A DNA stretch of 47,679 bases from Chara braunii (GCA_003427395.1 BFEA01000444.1:1364039-1411717); one strand, 5' to 3'; shown: positions 1 to 11,281, counted from the stretch's first letter. The notes: generated by a model not told the origin, from the letters alone. A program made the numbers and translations.

Positions 1-1131
1 TTCCTTTGCTCCCTATCTTGATGTACTAGTATGAAGGGTAGGAATCTTGCATAATCATCAATGTTGTTCCCGATGTCGCTCATCCTTTGATTGAGTTGTT
101 GTGGTTGTTGCATCTTGCATGCTCAAAGCTTACTGAGTGATTAGACGATCGAATGTCTGTTGCCCCGCGAACGCCGCGCGAGGACAAGTGTAAACACGAC
201 CTGATCGACGCGTTTACACGTGCCTCCGTGCGCCGAATCGCCCATTCCAAAAGGGATCATTGATTGTGGGAACACTGCTTGAGTGAATACGGCCATCCGG
301 GGCCTGCGACGAAGCAATCATCCCGAGCAAACACGAGTAAGCGCGATTTGATCCGCGCGGCTCGCACGTGTTCGCGCGCGGTGATCGCAATCAACATGAA
401 TCTCGCCGCTCTAACAATGACACGATGACACGCTCTGAGAGCTCAGAGTCGTTGTTGTACGATCCGGACTACTTCACCCCTTGGATAGCGGAATGCCTCC
501 TACAGAGATTCCCTTGCCTAACGGATAATCGACTGTGTCCTAGGGAGTTTCACTGCGCCACAACTAGCGACCCCCGGTGCTCTGATTTCCCCAATCAGGA
601 TCACACCCACTACTTCACCCACCCCGGATTTGTCGTGATCTCTACTAGCTTCCCTCCTTTCCGTTTTCTTCTTCCGTATCATCGGCTCAGCGTCGTCCCG
701 TGGCCGACCATAGCCCCATAATGGCCTAGCACGCCCTGCGGAAATTGCAGACGACGCGGCGAACAGAGAGCCCCAGAAGCCCGAAGGCCTAACCAGAACG
801 TGCGGCAACCTGCGCCACGTGGCCACTTCCGACCGACAGACTCATCTGAACCTCACCCACCCCGGAGGGACCTTTCGACGAACCACTGCCCTCAGAACCG
901 ATGGATCGCACGACCTTGAATAATCTGCGCATGCCATCCGCCCTATGACCAGTAGTGGTCTGCCCTCTTTACCCAAATTGCACTCGTGCCCCCGAAAAAC
1001 TCTGCCACAGGAGATCTTAGTTCTGACCTGGGACTCCACCCCCACTTTCCCAAAAATCCTTGGCACACCCCTTTTTCGCACTTCCAGGCCCACACTCTAC
1101 TTCGATCAGGAAGTCGCGCTGGGCGTGAGGT
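1..1131 (+). repeat. 5' LTR of element A (left end outside window)
   Basis: This stretch matches 11282-12385 in direct orientation, with one notable indel (about 30 bp near 140-175, absent from the second copy). The match stops just before a primer-binding-site-like sequence, which defines the LTR end. A GTGTAAAC/GTTTACAC inverted repeat lies at about 187-220 and may mark promoter or enhancer DNA. An ORF inside (368-721) is open but changes its protein at almost every difference between the LTR copies, so it is not treated as a gene. Confidence 0.8.
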
Positions 1132-1143
1132 TGGTATCGGAGC
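1132..1143 (+). other. Primer-binding site of element A (initiator-Met tRNA class)
   Basis: TGGTATCGGAGC lies directly after the LTR end and differs by one base from the TGGTATCAGAGC site used by many plant LTR retrotransposons, which pairs with the 3' end of initiator methionine tRNA. Its position at the LTR boundary supports the call. Confidence 0.7.
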
Positions 1144-1373
1144 CCGACACGTGGCCGGGGTTTAGGACTAACAACACGATAATTGAGCAATCTGGCTAAC
1201 CGAGGGCGACCTCAACCTCGAAACGCGCATAGACGCGATCCCGTCGTTACTAGAAGCAGATCGGCTAATCGACGGGCCGTCACCATGAATGCTAATCAAC
1301 AGAACCCCGTACAATCCCGAATCCGCAGCAAAATGTTAATCCTAATCAACCCACCTCACGAGCACGGGTTCCC

Positions 1374-2500
1374 ATGACGCCACCTGATCTTTACCTATTC
1401 GACCCTGCACACCATCTTGCAGGAGCATGGCTGGCCACACTCCGAGCACAACAGTATGACGATAACGAAGCTCAGGTAAACATTCCTGTTCGATTAGGAG
1501 GAGACGCTCATCACTGGTTTAGTACCTATGTATGGGTAGATCTTCCGACCTTCGAACGGGACTTTCTGAACCGATTTGATTATGTCCATCCAGAGCAAGC
1601 ACTTTACATGATCAAAGACCGGGTGCAAAAACGTCTCGAGTCTATTGCAGAGTATCGAAACCGGTTCTATCGAATGTTTGTGAAAACTGAGCGAGGCGAG
1701 CAAGTCGGGAGAGATTTGTTTATTGACGGACATCGCAGCCGAACGATAAGGGCGAAGCTGCGAAAGCTGTTTTCTCCCATCAATCACACACTGCAATAGA
1801 TAATATCCGCTGCAGAGGAGATGGAAAGGAAGTTCGCAACGAGTTTCCTGGAAGGAGAAGACTATTCTAGGGAAGGGGATTCATCCGAACTTGCAAGGAC
1901 AAGAGCTGAGTTGGCCGCCTTGCAGAACAAGTTCGAGAATATGGGATTTGTGTCTGGCCCGGTCACCTATCTGGAACAGATAGGCCCTAAACGACCAACC
2001 CCAAGTGAAATCCCGAGTGTCCCTGTGCTTGTGATGCCAACAACTGTAAGAACGGCACCACCGCCACCGGTTGAGAACCTTGCAAGAACAAATGAGTCCA
2101 CTGCCATTTTTGAACGACCAAAACGTTAATTAGCCTAATCCAGGAAAGCAAGAAGGAACAACGAGAGCATAATGCCCGGTTAGAAGCTATGATGAGAAAT
2201 ATGCGACCCATCGCGGTACGTGCCCCTCCAATCCAAGGACTAGCCCCGACACTTGCTCTCAGGGGAGCTGCGAACAATTTGAACGTCTGTTATGCATGCC
2301 ATCAACCGGGGCATCTGGCCCGTGATTCCCCCCACCGGCCCCCGCAACAACGGATCGGGGTCGCACCAATGGCAGCGGCTCCCATCGCTAACGGACCTGG
2401 ACGGGTAGGAGCCCTGATAGAAGAGATGGAAGGTGGGGGAAGTGCGTTGGCTACCACGGAAGAGGCCGCCGAGCTCATCCCGTTAGATCAATATGTATCG
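1374..2500 (+). pseudogene. Element A gag (capsid and nucleocapsid), broken
   Basis: A decayed Gag gene. The segment 1374-1799 carries a retrotransposon-gag-like region: a W/F pattern around 'HHWFSTYVW', then 'FERDFLNRF' and a Lys/Arg-rich helix. A TAG stop at about 1797 interrupts a frame that continues in register at 1821-2129; a frameshift follows, and the reading moves to 2189 onward. A zinc knuckle at 2288-2330 reads C-x2-C-x4-H but has Ser where the last Cys is expected, so it is degenerate. Gag would form the particle and bind RNA. The true start is unclear; an upstream open stretch begins near 1183. Confidence 0.75.
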
Positions 2501-2829
2501 CTTGGTTACCTTGGACTTGGAATGATCGGAACAATCAGACCGGCGCCGGAAAAGAAAGAAGTGGCGGAGTGGCGACCTTCTCTAGGAGAAATGGAGTCGG
2601 GAGGACCCACCTTCGTCACTGGGGAAATCGATGTGCTGAACATCATCCGAGCTTTGGACCATCGGATTCCACTTCCGATTGGCCACCTGTTCTCAATCTC
2701 CGAACAAGCTAATGAGCGAATGCTACAGCACTGTAAGGCGAACCGAAAACGATTCGCCCTCGCCCGAACAACGAACGTGAAAGCTAAGAGCCCCACGTCA
2801 GACGAAAATACGGCTGGTACTTTGGATCC

Positions 2830-3538
2830 GATACGGGTAGGATTAATCCAGAAAGACGACTGTTTCCTGCGGATTAAACCCATCCCGTGGAAATCGGCGG
2901 AATGTGACATCGAAATATGGGGAATTCCGTACAATGCAATCATTGATTAAGGAGCTCCTGTTTTGGCTATCTCCCTACGAGTAGTTGAGAGGGCAGGTAG
3001 GAAAAATGATCTGATCATGCTTACAAAGAAGGATCAGCTCGTTTCGGCGGACGAAGAAAAGATTAAAACGGTGGGAAGAATGACCAACGTCGCCTTTCGA
3101 TTAGGTAAGGTGCATGCGTTAGGGGATGTCGTGGTATTAGACGTAAAAACATACGACATTCTTTTTGGCCTTCCCACTCTTGTGGCGTTACGAGCGAACT
3201 TGGATTTCGAGCGACGGTCAATCATCCTCCGAAATACGGGAGGAAAGCCGTATGCTGTACCTATGAGGCTGACTCTTCGGACTACTATCAACGCCGTCCC
3301 ACGAGTTTCTCTGATGATAGCAGGAACTCTTCGCATGATCACTTGGGAAGAATCCGCAGACGGTGAGTCATCATCGAAGGATGCGGATAGCAGTGACGAA
3401 AACGACCCGGAAATTTTGAAGCTAGTGCGACAGCGCATTTATTACCCGCCGCCCAGAACGATCGCAAGAACGATGCATCTAACCAGGCGGAATATCCAAA
3501 GAACCAAGGCGATGATTTTGGGTGAACCACTCATATAG
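2830..3538 (+). pseudogene. Element A retropepsin-like aspartic protease, active site interrupted
   Basis: The segment ending at 2950 reads 'WGIPYNAIID' and is followed by a TAA codon, then in the same frame 'GAPVLAIS'. This is the retropepsin active-site region Asp-(Ser/Thr)-Gly-Ala with a stop codon in the middle position (2948-2950). The downstream 'YDILFGLPTL' fits the conserved Ile-Leu-Gly-like C-terminal motif of Ty3/gypsy proteases. The protease would cut the Gag-Pol polyprotein. A short acidic stretch follows. Confidence 0.7.
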
Positions 3539-3547
3539 ATTTCGAGG

Positions 3548-4318
3548 ATGGTCGATTCTTTGGAACCTCCTCAAACCCTGTACGAAGGAATCTCCCCTCT
3601 CCTCGCCCGATACAACGACAAGAAGCACTACTATGATATCACAGATCTTCCGAAGTCCCTTTTGACATCCGCAAAGGAAGTACGACTGTTACGCCTGGGG
3701 GCGGAGGCCAGTTCTTTGGAACCCCTTGGGCGTCTCGAGGCTGAACCAGATGAACTCGGAATAAAAATCGCGACTAGAACCATACCATGGCAAGATATCT
3801 GCGATGGGATCACCCCGGAAGGACACATCGCCATCTGAGAAGAAGATGCCCAAATGATGGTCACAGTGTTCTCCTGGCGATCGGATCATTTGTTTATCTC
3901 CGCGCCACCACCTGATGTGGCGAAACACGCACGCACGAAGCAGATGGACGTACAAATCTGGGACCAACTTTTCGAGTTACACGTTCCACAGTACGTACCC
4001 TGTCTCTTATACACATCTAGATGTGTATAAGAGACAGGTGTTCTCCTGGCGATCGGATCATTTGTTTATCTCCGCGCCACCACCTGATGTGGCGAAACAC
4101 GCACGCACGAAGCAGATGGACGTACAAATCTGGGACCAACTTTTCGAGTTACACGTTCCACAGTACGTACCTGATGAGATACATCGTTTGATTGCGGACA
4201 TTCTGACAGAGTATCAGGCAACGATTAGCATAACAGATACTTATATCGGCTTGTCGTTGGTTATTCAACACGAAATTCAGACAGGAAATCATTCCCCCAT
4301 CCACTGCAAGCCCTAACG
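3548..4318 (+). pseudogene. Element A protease-RT linker, containing an adapter-induced duplication
   Basis: Open segments continue the pol frame without a recognised domain until 'QHEIQTGNHSPIHCKP' near 4267-4316, a typical lead-in to a Ty3/gypsy RT. The segment is broken by a Nextera junction adapter at 4000-4037, around which 134 bp (3866-3999 and 4038-4171) are repeated exactly. Removing one copy with the adapter would give one continuous frame, so the break is technical. The TAA at about 4314 appears to be real decay. Confidence 0.6.
4000..4037. other. Nextera mate-pair junction adapter (artefact)
   Basis: CTGTCTCTTATACACATCT joined to its reverse complement, 38 bp. It is flanked by an exact 134-bp duplication, as expected if a small circularised fragment was assembled through its junction. 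Confidence 0.98.
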
Positions 4319-5660
4319 ATACTCCCTGATAAAACGAAAAAAGGCTCTTGAGCGAATTCAGGAATTCGAAGCAAGCGGGTGGATCGAACCCGCCACTGGA
4401 CCATGGTCATTTCCAGTAGTGTTAGTACCGAAGAAAAACGGATCAATCCCCATATGCATCGATTATCACAAACTGAATGAAATCACGATTAAAGATGTGT
4501 ACCCCCTCCCCCGGATGGATGATTCGCTGGATGCGATTGGATGTGCTAATTATTTCAGTAAGTTTGATATTCGACATGGCTTCCATCACATTCTGGTTAA
4601 GGAGGACAATCGGCCGAAGACGGCCTTCGTACTGTTTGAGGGCACGTGGCAGTGGGTTCGGTGCCCGATGGGAATTTGTAACGCGCCGGCCACGTTTCAA
4701 CGAGCAATGAACGTAACGTTCCAGAACTTTGTCAACAAGACTCGACTGACTCAAGGAATGATAAACTTCTGCGTCATCGTCTACATGGATGATATCCTTG
4801 TCCACTCGGAGACCTATCACGGCATGCGCAACACATCGAGTGGACGTTGGGAGCATTGAGAGACGCTGGATTCAAGATCGCGCTCGAAAAAAGCGAATTT
4901 TTCCTTTCAGAAATTTCGTTCCCAGGGTACGTCGTGACACGTGGAGGATTGCGGCCGGACTCAAGAAAGGTCGCGGCGGTAAGAGAAGCTCCTGTTCCCA
5001 CGTCGCTGACGCAGGTTCGAGCCTTCTTGGGGTTGGCGTCGTACGATCGCCGTTTCATCAAAGGCTTCGCCGCGATTGCACGACCACTAACGAACCTGTT
5101 ACGAAAAGACCAGCCTCTCAGTTGGGACGCGGAGTGCGAGCAGGCTTTTTCGGCCCTCAAGGACGCTCTGGCCACGACACCTATTTTGATCCGACCGGAC
5201 CCCTCGAAACAGTTCATCCTTATCACGGACTGGCAACCGGAGGCTATCTCCTCTATTTTAGCGCAGAAGGGGAGCGATGGTCGTGAACACGTCATTGAGT
5301 ACGTGTCGCGAACGGTGCCCAACGAGCGAAGGAACGATTCAGCACCGCAAGGCGAATGTTATGCAGTAGTTTGGGGAATCCAACACTTCCATCCTTATCT
5401 CTACGGACAGAAGTTCCGCCTCGTGACGGATCACGAACCTGGAATCCAACACTTCCATCCTTATCTCTACGGACAGAAGTTCCGCCTCGTGACGGATCAC
5501 GAACCTCTGCTGGCCTTGAAAAAGCTCACTAATTACACATGAATGATTGGACAATGGGCGGTACGTCTGCAGGAGTACGACTTTGACATCATCCATCAAA
5601 AGACAGAAAGACACTGCAACGCGAACGGACTGACACGTCTGCATCGGCCCGCTAAAGGAC
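4319..5660 (+). pseudogene. Element A reverse transcriptase and RNase H, frameshifted
   Basis: RT fingers and palm are clear: 'VLVPKKNGSIPICIDYHKLNE', 'YPLPRMDDSLD', 'FSKFDIRHGFHHI', 'CPMGICNAPATFQRAMN', and the catalytic box 'VIVYMDDILVHS' at about 4780-4810. The frame shifts near 4850 and continues as the thumb ('FFLSEISFPGYVVT...GLRPDSRKV'). RNase H follows, with Asp in 'LITDW', Glu in 'PQGECYAV' and Asp in 'VTDHEP', the usual catalytic acids. An exact 66-bp tandem copy lies within it. A TGA at 5540-5542 precedes the normal tether sequence 'GQWAVRLQEYDFDI'. The enzyme would make cDNA from the element RNA and remove the RNA strand. Confidence 0.85.
5375..5506 (+). repeat. Exact 66-bp tandem duplication in RNase H
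   Basis: The 66 bp at 5375-5440 are repeated without change at 5441-5506, adding 22 residues in frame (the segment ending in 'VTDHEP'). Because the copies are identical while the element is otherwise decayed, this is either a very recent slippage or an assembly loop. Confidence 0.9.
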
Positions 5661-5741
5661 CCAAGGGCGAGGAAATCACTCCGTGGAAGGAGTCGGAACC
5701 GGCAAACGGGCCTACGTACGGACAAGTGGCAGTTCTCTCAC

Positions 5742-6671
5742 GTGGCAAGAAGCAGACCGGTGGCAATGGGTGACGGAGGTAATCCCGTAATTCCTCTCTC
5801 TTGCCTCTCCTCTTCATCTCTTCTCTCCCTACCTGATAAATTTTGCTATTTTTGCGAAGCAATTTCTCGCGTATACTCGGTCTCCATGCGTCCTAATGGG
5901 GAAGGGTATGCGGAATGGATAGACTGTCGACAGTGTGTCGCACGAGCCCATGGCTCGTGCATCCAATACCGGAATAACAGTAAACCGTGGCTATGCCCCA
6001 TGTGTCGAGTTGTCAAGATCCCGACCGAGGCTCGCTTTCTGGATGCCACGTCAGAAGGATTGGAGAAGACCCGAAAGTTTAGAAGGGCCGAAGTATGGAC
6101 CGATATCGCTTTGATTTCCACCTTAGTAGGTAACCCCCTCCAGGATTTTACCAAGGAAGATCGGAGGAGGGCTAATGAAAGGGCTCGGGATTATCGATGG
6201 GTCGACGGTAGATTAGAAAAACGAAAAACGGACGGCAGTGGGATTTGGATGGTTGTACCGCATCCGTTCATGAGGTATGACTGGGTGAAGACAACACATG
6301 AAGAAACGGCTGCCCATTTCGCCGTACGGATTACGAAGTCGGCAATCGACATAAATGAATGGTATTGGTCCAATATTAGGGACGATGTGAAATTCATCGT
6401 CGCAAACTGTCACATCTGCGCTGCTGACAAGGCGCCGATCCAACCGCCAAGATCGATAGTGCCAACGATAGTTGAACGGCCGTTCCAAAGGGATACTATC
6501 GATATCGCGGTCCCCCCTGGTCCTAATAGTTGTGAGTATTCAATCCTGTTGGTATTTGTCGACCATTTTTCGAAATGGATCGAGGCCTATCCCTGTCGCA
6601 CGCGACAAGCCGCCGAATACACGGTGTCGCTGTGCGGAAGAAATCCTGACATGTCGGGCGCGGTATGTTAA
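5742..6671 (+). pseudogene. Element A PHD-type zinc finger plus integrase N-terminal half
   Basis: This frame starts after the RNase H tether. Residues 35-88 form a C4HC3 pattern: C35-x2-C38, C62-x2-C65, H70-x2-C73, C85-x2-C88, with Trp83 two residues before C85, as in PHD fingers, which bind histone tails. Its place between RNase H and integrase suggests a chromatin-reading module for target choice (inference). Next comes the integrase HHCC zinc domain ('THEETAAHF' and 'CHIC') and the first catalytic region ('RDTIDIAVPPGP', 'LLVFVDHFSKWIEAYP'). The frame is lost near 6617-6670, where short repeats suggest a template-switch rearrangement. Confidence 0.72.
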
Positions 6672-6689
6672 CCGTTTTCTCAGGATGCA

Positions 6690-7008
6690 CCAGGATACGG
6701 AAGAAATCCTGACCGATAACGGGGCAGAATTCAGAGGGGAAGTATTAAGGAACCTGGTCATACACGGTGTCGCTGTGCGGAATACCGCGCCCCACATGTC
6801 ACAATCCAATGGGCTGGTAGAAAACGCACATAGGGTGATAAGGACAGCGCTGCGACGAAACATCGCGGCACGAGACCCCAGGCCCTGGCCCGATATCGTA
6901 GACCACATCTTGGCGGTCCATCGTGGAACGCCCCACGAATCGACGGGCCTGAGCCCCTTCCAATTGAGAACCAATCGTCGCTTGCGTTTCGATACCAAGC
7001 CTTCCTGA
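6690..7008 (+). pseudogene. Element A integrase core, C-terminal part
   Basis: It resumes the integrase core in a shifted frame: 'EEILTDNGAEFRGEV' holds the second catalytic Asp and 'SQSNGLVENAHR' the catalytic Glu, 34 residues between by my count. 'RGTPHESTGLSPFQL' is the usual region after the core. The frame ends with TGA at about 7006-7008. Integrase joins the cDNA to host DNA. Confidence 0.75.
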
Positions 7009-7042
7009 CGAATCAACGCTCAACCGACGGCCCACAAGGGCC

Positions 7043-7519
7043 GTGGCTCGGGAGAACGCCAAGCGGCACTTAGAGTTAATGGAACGATCCCTCCCCAAGC
7101 TAGCCCGAAAACGCCAGAAGATGGCCGAATTGGCCCACGGCCGACAGGTCCGAAGCTACGAGGCCCGGAACGGGAACGCCGGTCCACGGCCCCAATACAA
7201 ATTGGGGGACATCGTGCAGGTGAGGAAATGTGCTCGCCAGGGTAAGCTAGCGCCACGATTCTTCGGGTGATTCCTCGTGATTGAGCTCGGACCGAACGGC
7301 GTGAACACCGTGCGGCTTGCGCCTGAGGTCTCCGGCAGCCGATCGGCTCGTCCGATCATCCGCCACGTGTCCTACCTTCGTCCCCTCCCGTCTTCCCCAT
7401 CTTCGCCTTCATCCGACTCCTCCTCCGCTACGGAAGACGACGACGATTGTTTATCGCCTGTTTCTCCGTCTTCTTCTCGCTCTCCTTCTATTACTCTGTC
7501 ACCGTCGCCATCGCCATGA
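7043..7519 (+). pseudogene. Element A integrase C-terminal GPY/F-like region
   Basis: The segment reads 'QYKLGDIVQVRK...GKLAPRFFG', then a TGA (7268-7270), then 'FLVIELGPNGVNTVRL...HVSYLRPLP'. This matches the GPY/F module at the C-terminus of Ty3/gypsy integrases. A short Ser/Pro/Asp-rich tail follows, and pol ends at TGA 7517-7519. No chromodomain was recognised, unlike elements B and C. Confidence 0.65.
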
Positions 7520-9114
7520 GTTTTCATACGGAGCGAGCTCTTGACAATTCTCTGCTGGTGCCACGGTGTTACATCTCGGCAATCCGACAAGTTCATCATC
7601 CGCGGCTCAATTCGGACCTTCGGCGACTTGCACAATTCTTTTGTACCCAGGGAGTGTACGCAGCCGCTGAGTTCCGATTCGCAGGCAGTCCCCGGGCGGT
7701 TGTTTTGGCGGAGGCGGTAGCGGTTCATCGGCGATCGTCTCCTGTAATCAGCCACGTGTCTACGGTTGTCGCCTTCAGCGGCGACATCAGCACCATCAGC
7801 CCGCTACGGCATACGGCTATCAAGACGGCGCTTCGGCTGTGGGCGCAACAGTTGGCGTCAGAGTGGAATCGCTGGCTCACACCCCACGGCGATAATCTCT
7901 TCCCCACGGACGACGTTGATCTCGACGGGATCCGGGCTTTCCAGCACGAGCCGACGGTGGTGCTCCCTGAACTCATCCCCTTCCCCCGTCCTCAATGAAC
8001 CCATCCCCAATCTCCACTTTCGACCTCCCCTCCTTCTTTCCCACCTTCTGGCAATCGGGAGTCCATCCACATCTCTCCTTTTGTCTGGAGTCACTCGCCG
8101 TCCCCCTCCTCAATCCCCAGCAGTGGAGGCGTTGGCGAGAGCACTTCGCTGAGCTGTCGGTGTGTCTGGTTGGAGTAAGGGTCACGTGGACGAGGCACGA
8201 GAATCACTGCCAGTCGGCTGAGCACCTTGAGCTGCTCATCATGCAGGCGTGGCGGAAAGGGAGTGGAGGGCGATCTGCTCGGGTTCCTCTTCGGATCGGT
8301 GGGGCCTGTTCATCGCCAACTGATCGTGCAGGAGCTGACGGTCCCCCTTGCGCAGCTGGCCGACGATCTCCCACTTGAGATCGTCTCGCAGAGCGACGAC
8401 AACCCAGTCCCGCATGTTCTCGCGCGGACCTTGGAACCGTATCTTCAGTGGTCGACGTGCTTGGAGGAGCCCGGAAGCAGCCGCAACCCACCGTCACAGC
8501 GCGGTTATCTGGACCCGCATGAGATCGTCGATCTCGCCTTCTTTCAAGATCGGACGACCTCCGAGAACGAGGAGGTAGAGATCGAAGAGGAAGAGGAAAG
8601 CTCGGAAGAAGAAGAAGCCGAAGAAGAAGCCGAAGAAGAAGCCGACGAGGAAGAAACTCCCGAAGAAGGGAGTTACAGTGAGCATAGCGAAGGGGGGCAA
8701 AGTGAGGAGGAGGAAGAACAAGACGACGAGGAGGAGGAAGAACAAGACAAGGAGGAGGAAGAAGAAGAAGACCAGGAGTTGGAAGAATTAGAGTATGAAG
8801 GACTTGAGGAGGAAGTGCGTGATGAGGATCGGGCGCAGGCCCAGGCGCAAAAGAGGGAAGAGATCGCGGCTGGGAAGCGACAGTTGGAATTCGCCAGCGT
8901 AGCCAGTCAGCCGCTCACCGACGATCCGGCCCGGGATCCAGAGCCACCTAAGCCCGAGGATGGGGACCCAATTGCCGAGACTTCGACCGCACCAGCAAGG
9001 CGGCGACGAAGCCGATCCCCCTCCCCCTCCGCCCCCAACCGCCCACCAACTCGTCCACGTACCGATGCGGGGCATTGGGCTTCGTCGCCGGTCCTTATCC
9101 CGTCGTCCCCTTGA
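7516..9114 (+). pseudogene. Extra ORF after pol in element A (acidic C-terminal region), frameshifted
   Basis: An ATG at 7516 overlaps the pol stop as ATGA. The frame runs to 7998, then probably continues in another frame at 7995-8270 ('LNPQQWRRWREHFAELS') and again at about 8260-9114. The last part has a long Glu/Asp run (about 8570-8810) and ends with an Arg/Ser/Pro-rich stretch ('PARRRRSRSPSPSAP'). No signal peptide or membrane segment was seen, so it is not obviously env-like. I do not recognise the fold. Comparable extra ORFs occur in some plant gypsy lineages, but their function is unknown. Frame joins are inferred from composition. Confidence 0.5.
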
Positions 9115-10581
9115 CCACCTCTCCTTCCGCCAGATCACCCCTCGCGTCACCTTCCCCGACAATTCCTTCCCCATCGATACCTTCCGCTTTTTCTACACTA
9201 CCCGCCTCGCTGTCACTGTTCATCCCCACCCTTCCACTCGATGCCCCCTCCCTGTCTTCTGCCTCCATATCGTCTTCCTTAGCGCCGCGTGGCGAGGCGA
9301 GGCCACAATATGATCCAGGTATACTGCATGATTACGGGGACTATCCCCGCATGCGAGAACCACGATCACTTCTGCGCGGCCCTTTTTCGAACCTTTACCA
9401 CCCTCTATCCCGACTACCTCGCATCCCTCCCTCACACTGGCAACCGATTCCCCCGCTTTCACCGGATCGTTCGCTATCAAGATCTTCCGGAGACGGTGGC
9501 CGGAATGGAGAGCTTCCTTCACCCACTACCAATCAACCCCCCCCCCCCTCGCCATCCCTCCATGTACCGTCTCCCTTTTCCCCTCCCTAGTGCTTGCTGA
9601 TGCATGACTAGTGGACACGTGTCATGATGACAACCCGTGTAATCCCCTCCTTGGATTGTCAATGGCCCTCCCTGAGGAATTAGTAGTAGAGCTGCGTTTG
9701 CCACATTGGACGACGTCCACACTCATTCGAACGGTTAGTGGCACAGAGAGAAGAGTTCCGCGTGTCGATCGATTAGAGTGATCGACACGTGTCAACAAGC
9801 AAGCAGGAGCTTGCTAATATTGGAACCCCCTAGGCGTCACATATGTGACGAACAACTTTCTGTAGCACGCGACTTTCTGCGCGATTGCAATGAGGGGTCC
9901 TAAGCTGGGAAGGTGGGGCCAATTACGGGAGATCGGGATCAGTGGGAAATTGCATTAGTACCCTCGCTTCTTCGTCTTTTTGCGTCGATTCTTTTCGGAT
10001 GGCTGGGTTCAGGGCCGGGCGAGTCCCAGGACGGTCAGTTGAGTGATTGGCGCGCGGACATGCGCGCGATTAATAAATGTTGACGTCGCTTCTTTTGTTT
10101 CGGTTTCGAACTTTTTGGGCGCGGACATCACGTGGGAATTTTGCTTCGTTCTTTTTGAATTTTTCTTTTTGAATTCCTTTTCAGATTTTGTTCAGCCTAT
10201 GCAACTTTCGAAATTTCAGACTTTCCTTCAAAAACTTGTGTTTTTTGCTTTTTCGCATTAGATAGGAAATTAGGAATTTTTGTAATTAGGATTTTCCTTT
10301 TTGGCCGCACGACGCTTTTTGCTTACGCTCTTCTTTTGTGCGGCTGCAACGGAACTCTGATTAGTCGGCGCCTTTAATCTCGTTTGTAACTGTAATTTTG
10401 GGCGGGCGCAATTCTAACTGTATCTTTCTTCTTGTGCTTCGTCCTTCCTGCCCTTCTTCTCCTTCTCTTGCTGCGTTTTTGGTAGCCGCAGTCTGCATGA
10501 TCGGATCGATGCGTGGAGAGCGGCTACGTCCCCCACGCCGCGATCGGACCATGCAGACGTAGGCAATCCCTCCCCCTTCTC
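9115..10581 (+). other. Element A 3' noncoding region
   Basis: Pro/Ser-rich open frames on the plus strand run to about 9600 and could be the decayed end of the extra ORF. From 9600 to 10581 no coding signal is seen; T-rich DNA at 10080-10330 may be the start of the 3' LTR. The LTR start cannot be fixed because both LTR copies are cut at the same base. Confidence 0.5.
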
Positions 10582-11281
10582 NNNNNNNNNNNNNNNNNNN
10601 NNNNNNNNNNNNNNNNNNNNNNNNNNNNNNNNNNNNNNNNNNNNNNNNNNNNNNNNNNNNNNNNNNNNNNNNNNNNNNNNNNNNNNNNNNNNNNNNNNNN
10701 NNNNNNNNNNNNNNNNNNNNNNNNNNNNNNNNNNNNNNNNNNNNNNNNNNNNNNNNNNNNNNNNNNNNNNNNNNNNNNNNNNNNNNNNNNNNNNNNNNNN
10801 NNNNNNNNNNNNNNNNNNNNNNNNNNNNNNNNNNNNNNNNNNNNNNNNNNNNNNNNNNNNNNNNNNNNNNNNNNNNNNNNNNNNNNNNNNNNNNNNNNNN
10901 NNNNNNNNNNNNNNNNNNNNNNNNNNNNNNNNNNNNNNNNNNNNNNNNNNNNNNNNNNNNNNNNNNNNNNNNNNNNNNNNNNNNNNNNNNNNNNNNNNNN
11001 NNNNNNNNNNNNNNNNNNNNNNNNNNNNNNNNNNNNNNNNNNNNNNNNNNNNNNNNNNNNNNNNNNNNNNNNNNNNNNNNNNNNNNNNNNNNNNNNNNNN
11101 NNNNNNNNNNNNNNNNNNNNNNNNNNNNNNNNNNNNNNNNNNNNNNNNNNNNNNNNNNNNNNNNNNNNNNNNNNNNNNNNNNNNNNNNNNNNNNNNNNNN
11201 NNNNNNNNNNNNNNNNNNNNNNNNNNNNNNNNNNNNNNNNNNNNNNNNNNNNNNNNNNNNNNNNNNNNNNNNNNNNNNNNN
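10582..11281. other. Assembly gap (700 N)
   Basis: A run of exactly 700 N. The first base after it begins the same sequence as base 1 of the window, so the contig broke where it entered the LTR repeat. Confidence 0.99.

Noticed and set aside
368-721. Open frame of 117 residues inside the LTR (183 residues in the 3' LTR copy)
   Set aside because: Almost every difference between the LTR copies changes the protein and one adds a stop, so there is no sign of selection on it.
4172-4190. CTGATGAG, the start of a hammerhead ribozyme core
   Set aside because: Lies in the RT lead-in frame and lacks the GAAA part and stems.
8494-8745. Phe/Leu-rich membrane-like ORF on the minus strand
   Set aside because: It is the antisense of the Glu-rich stretch of the extra ORF.
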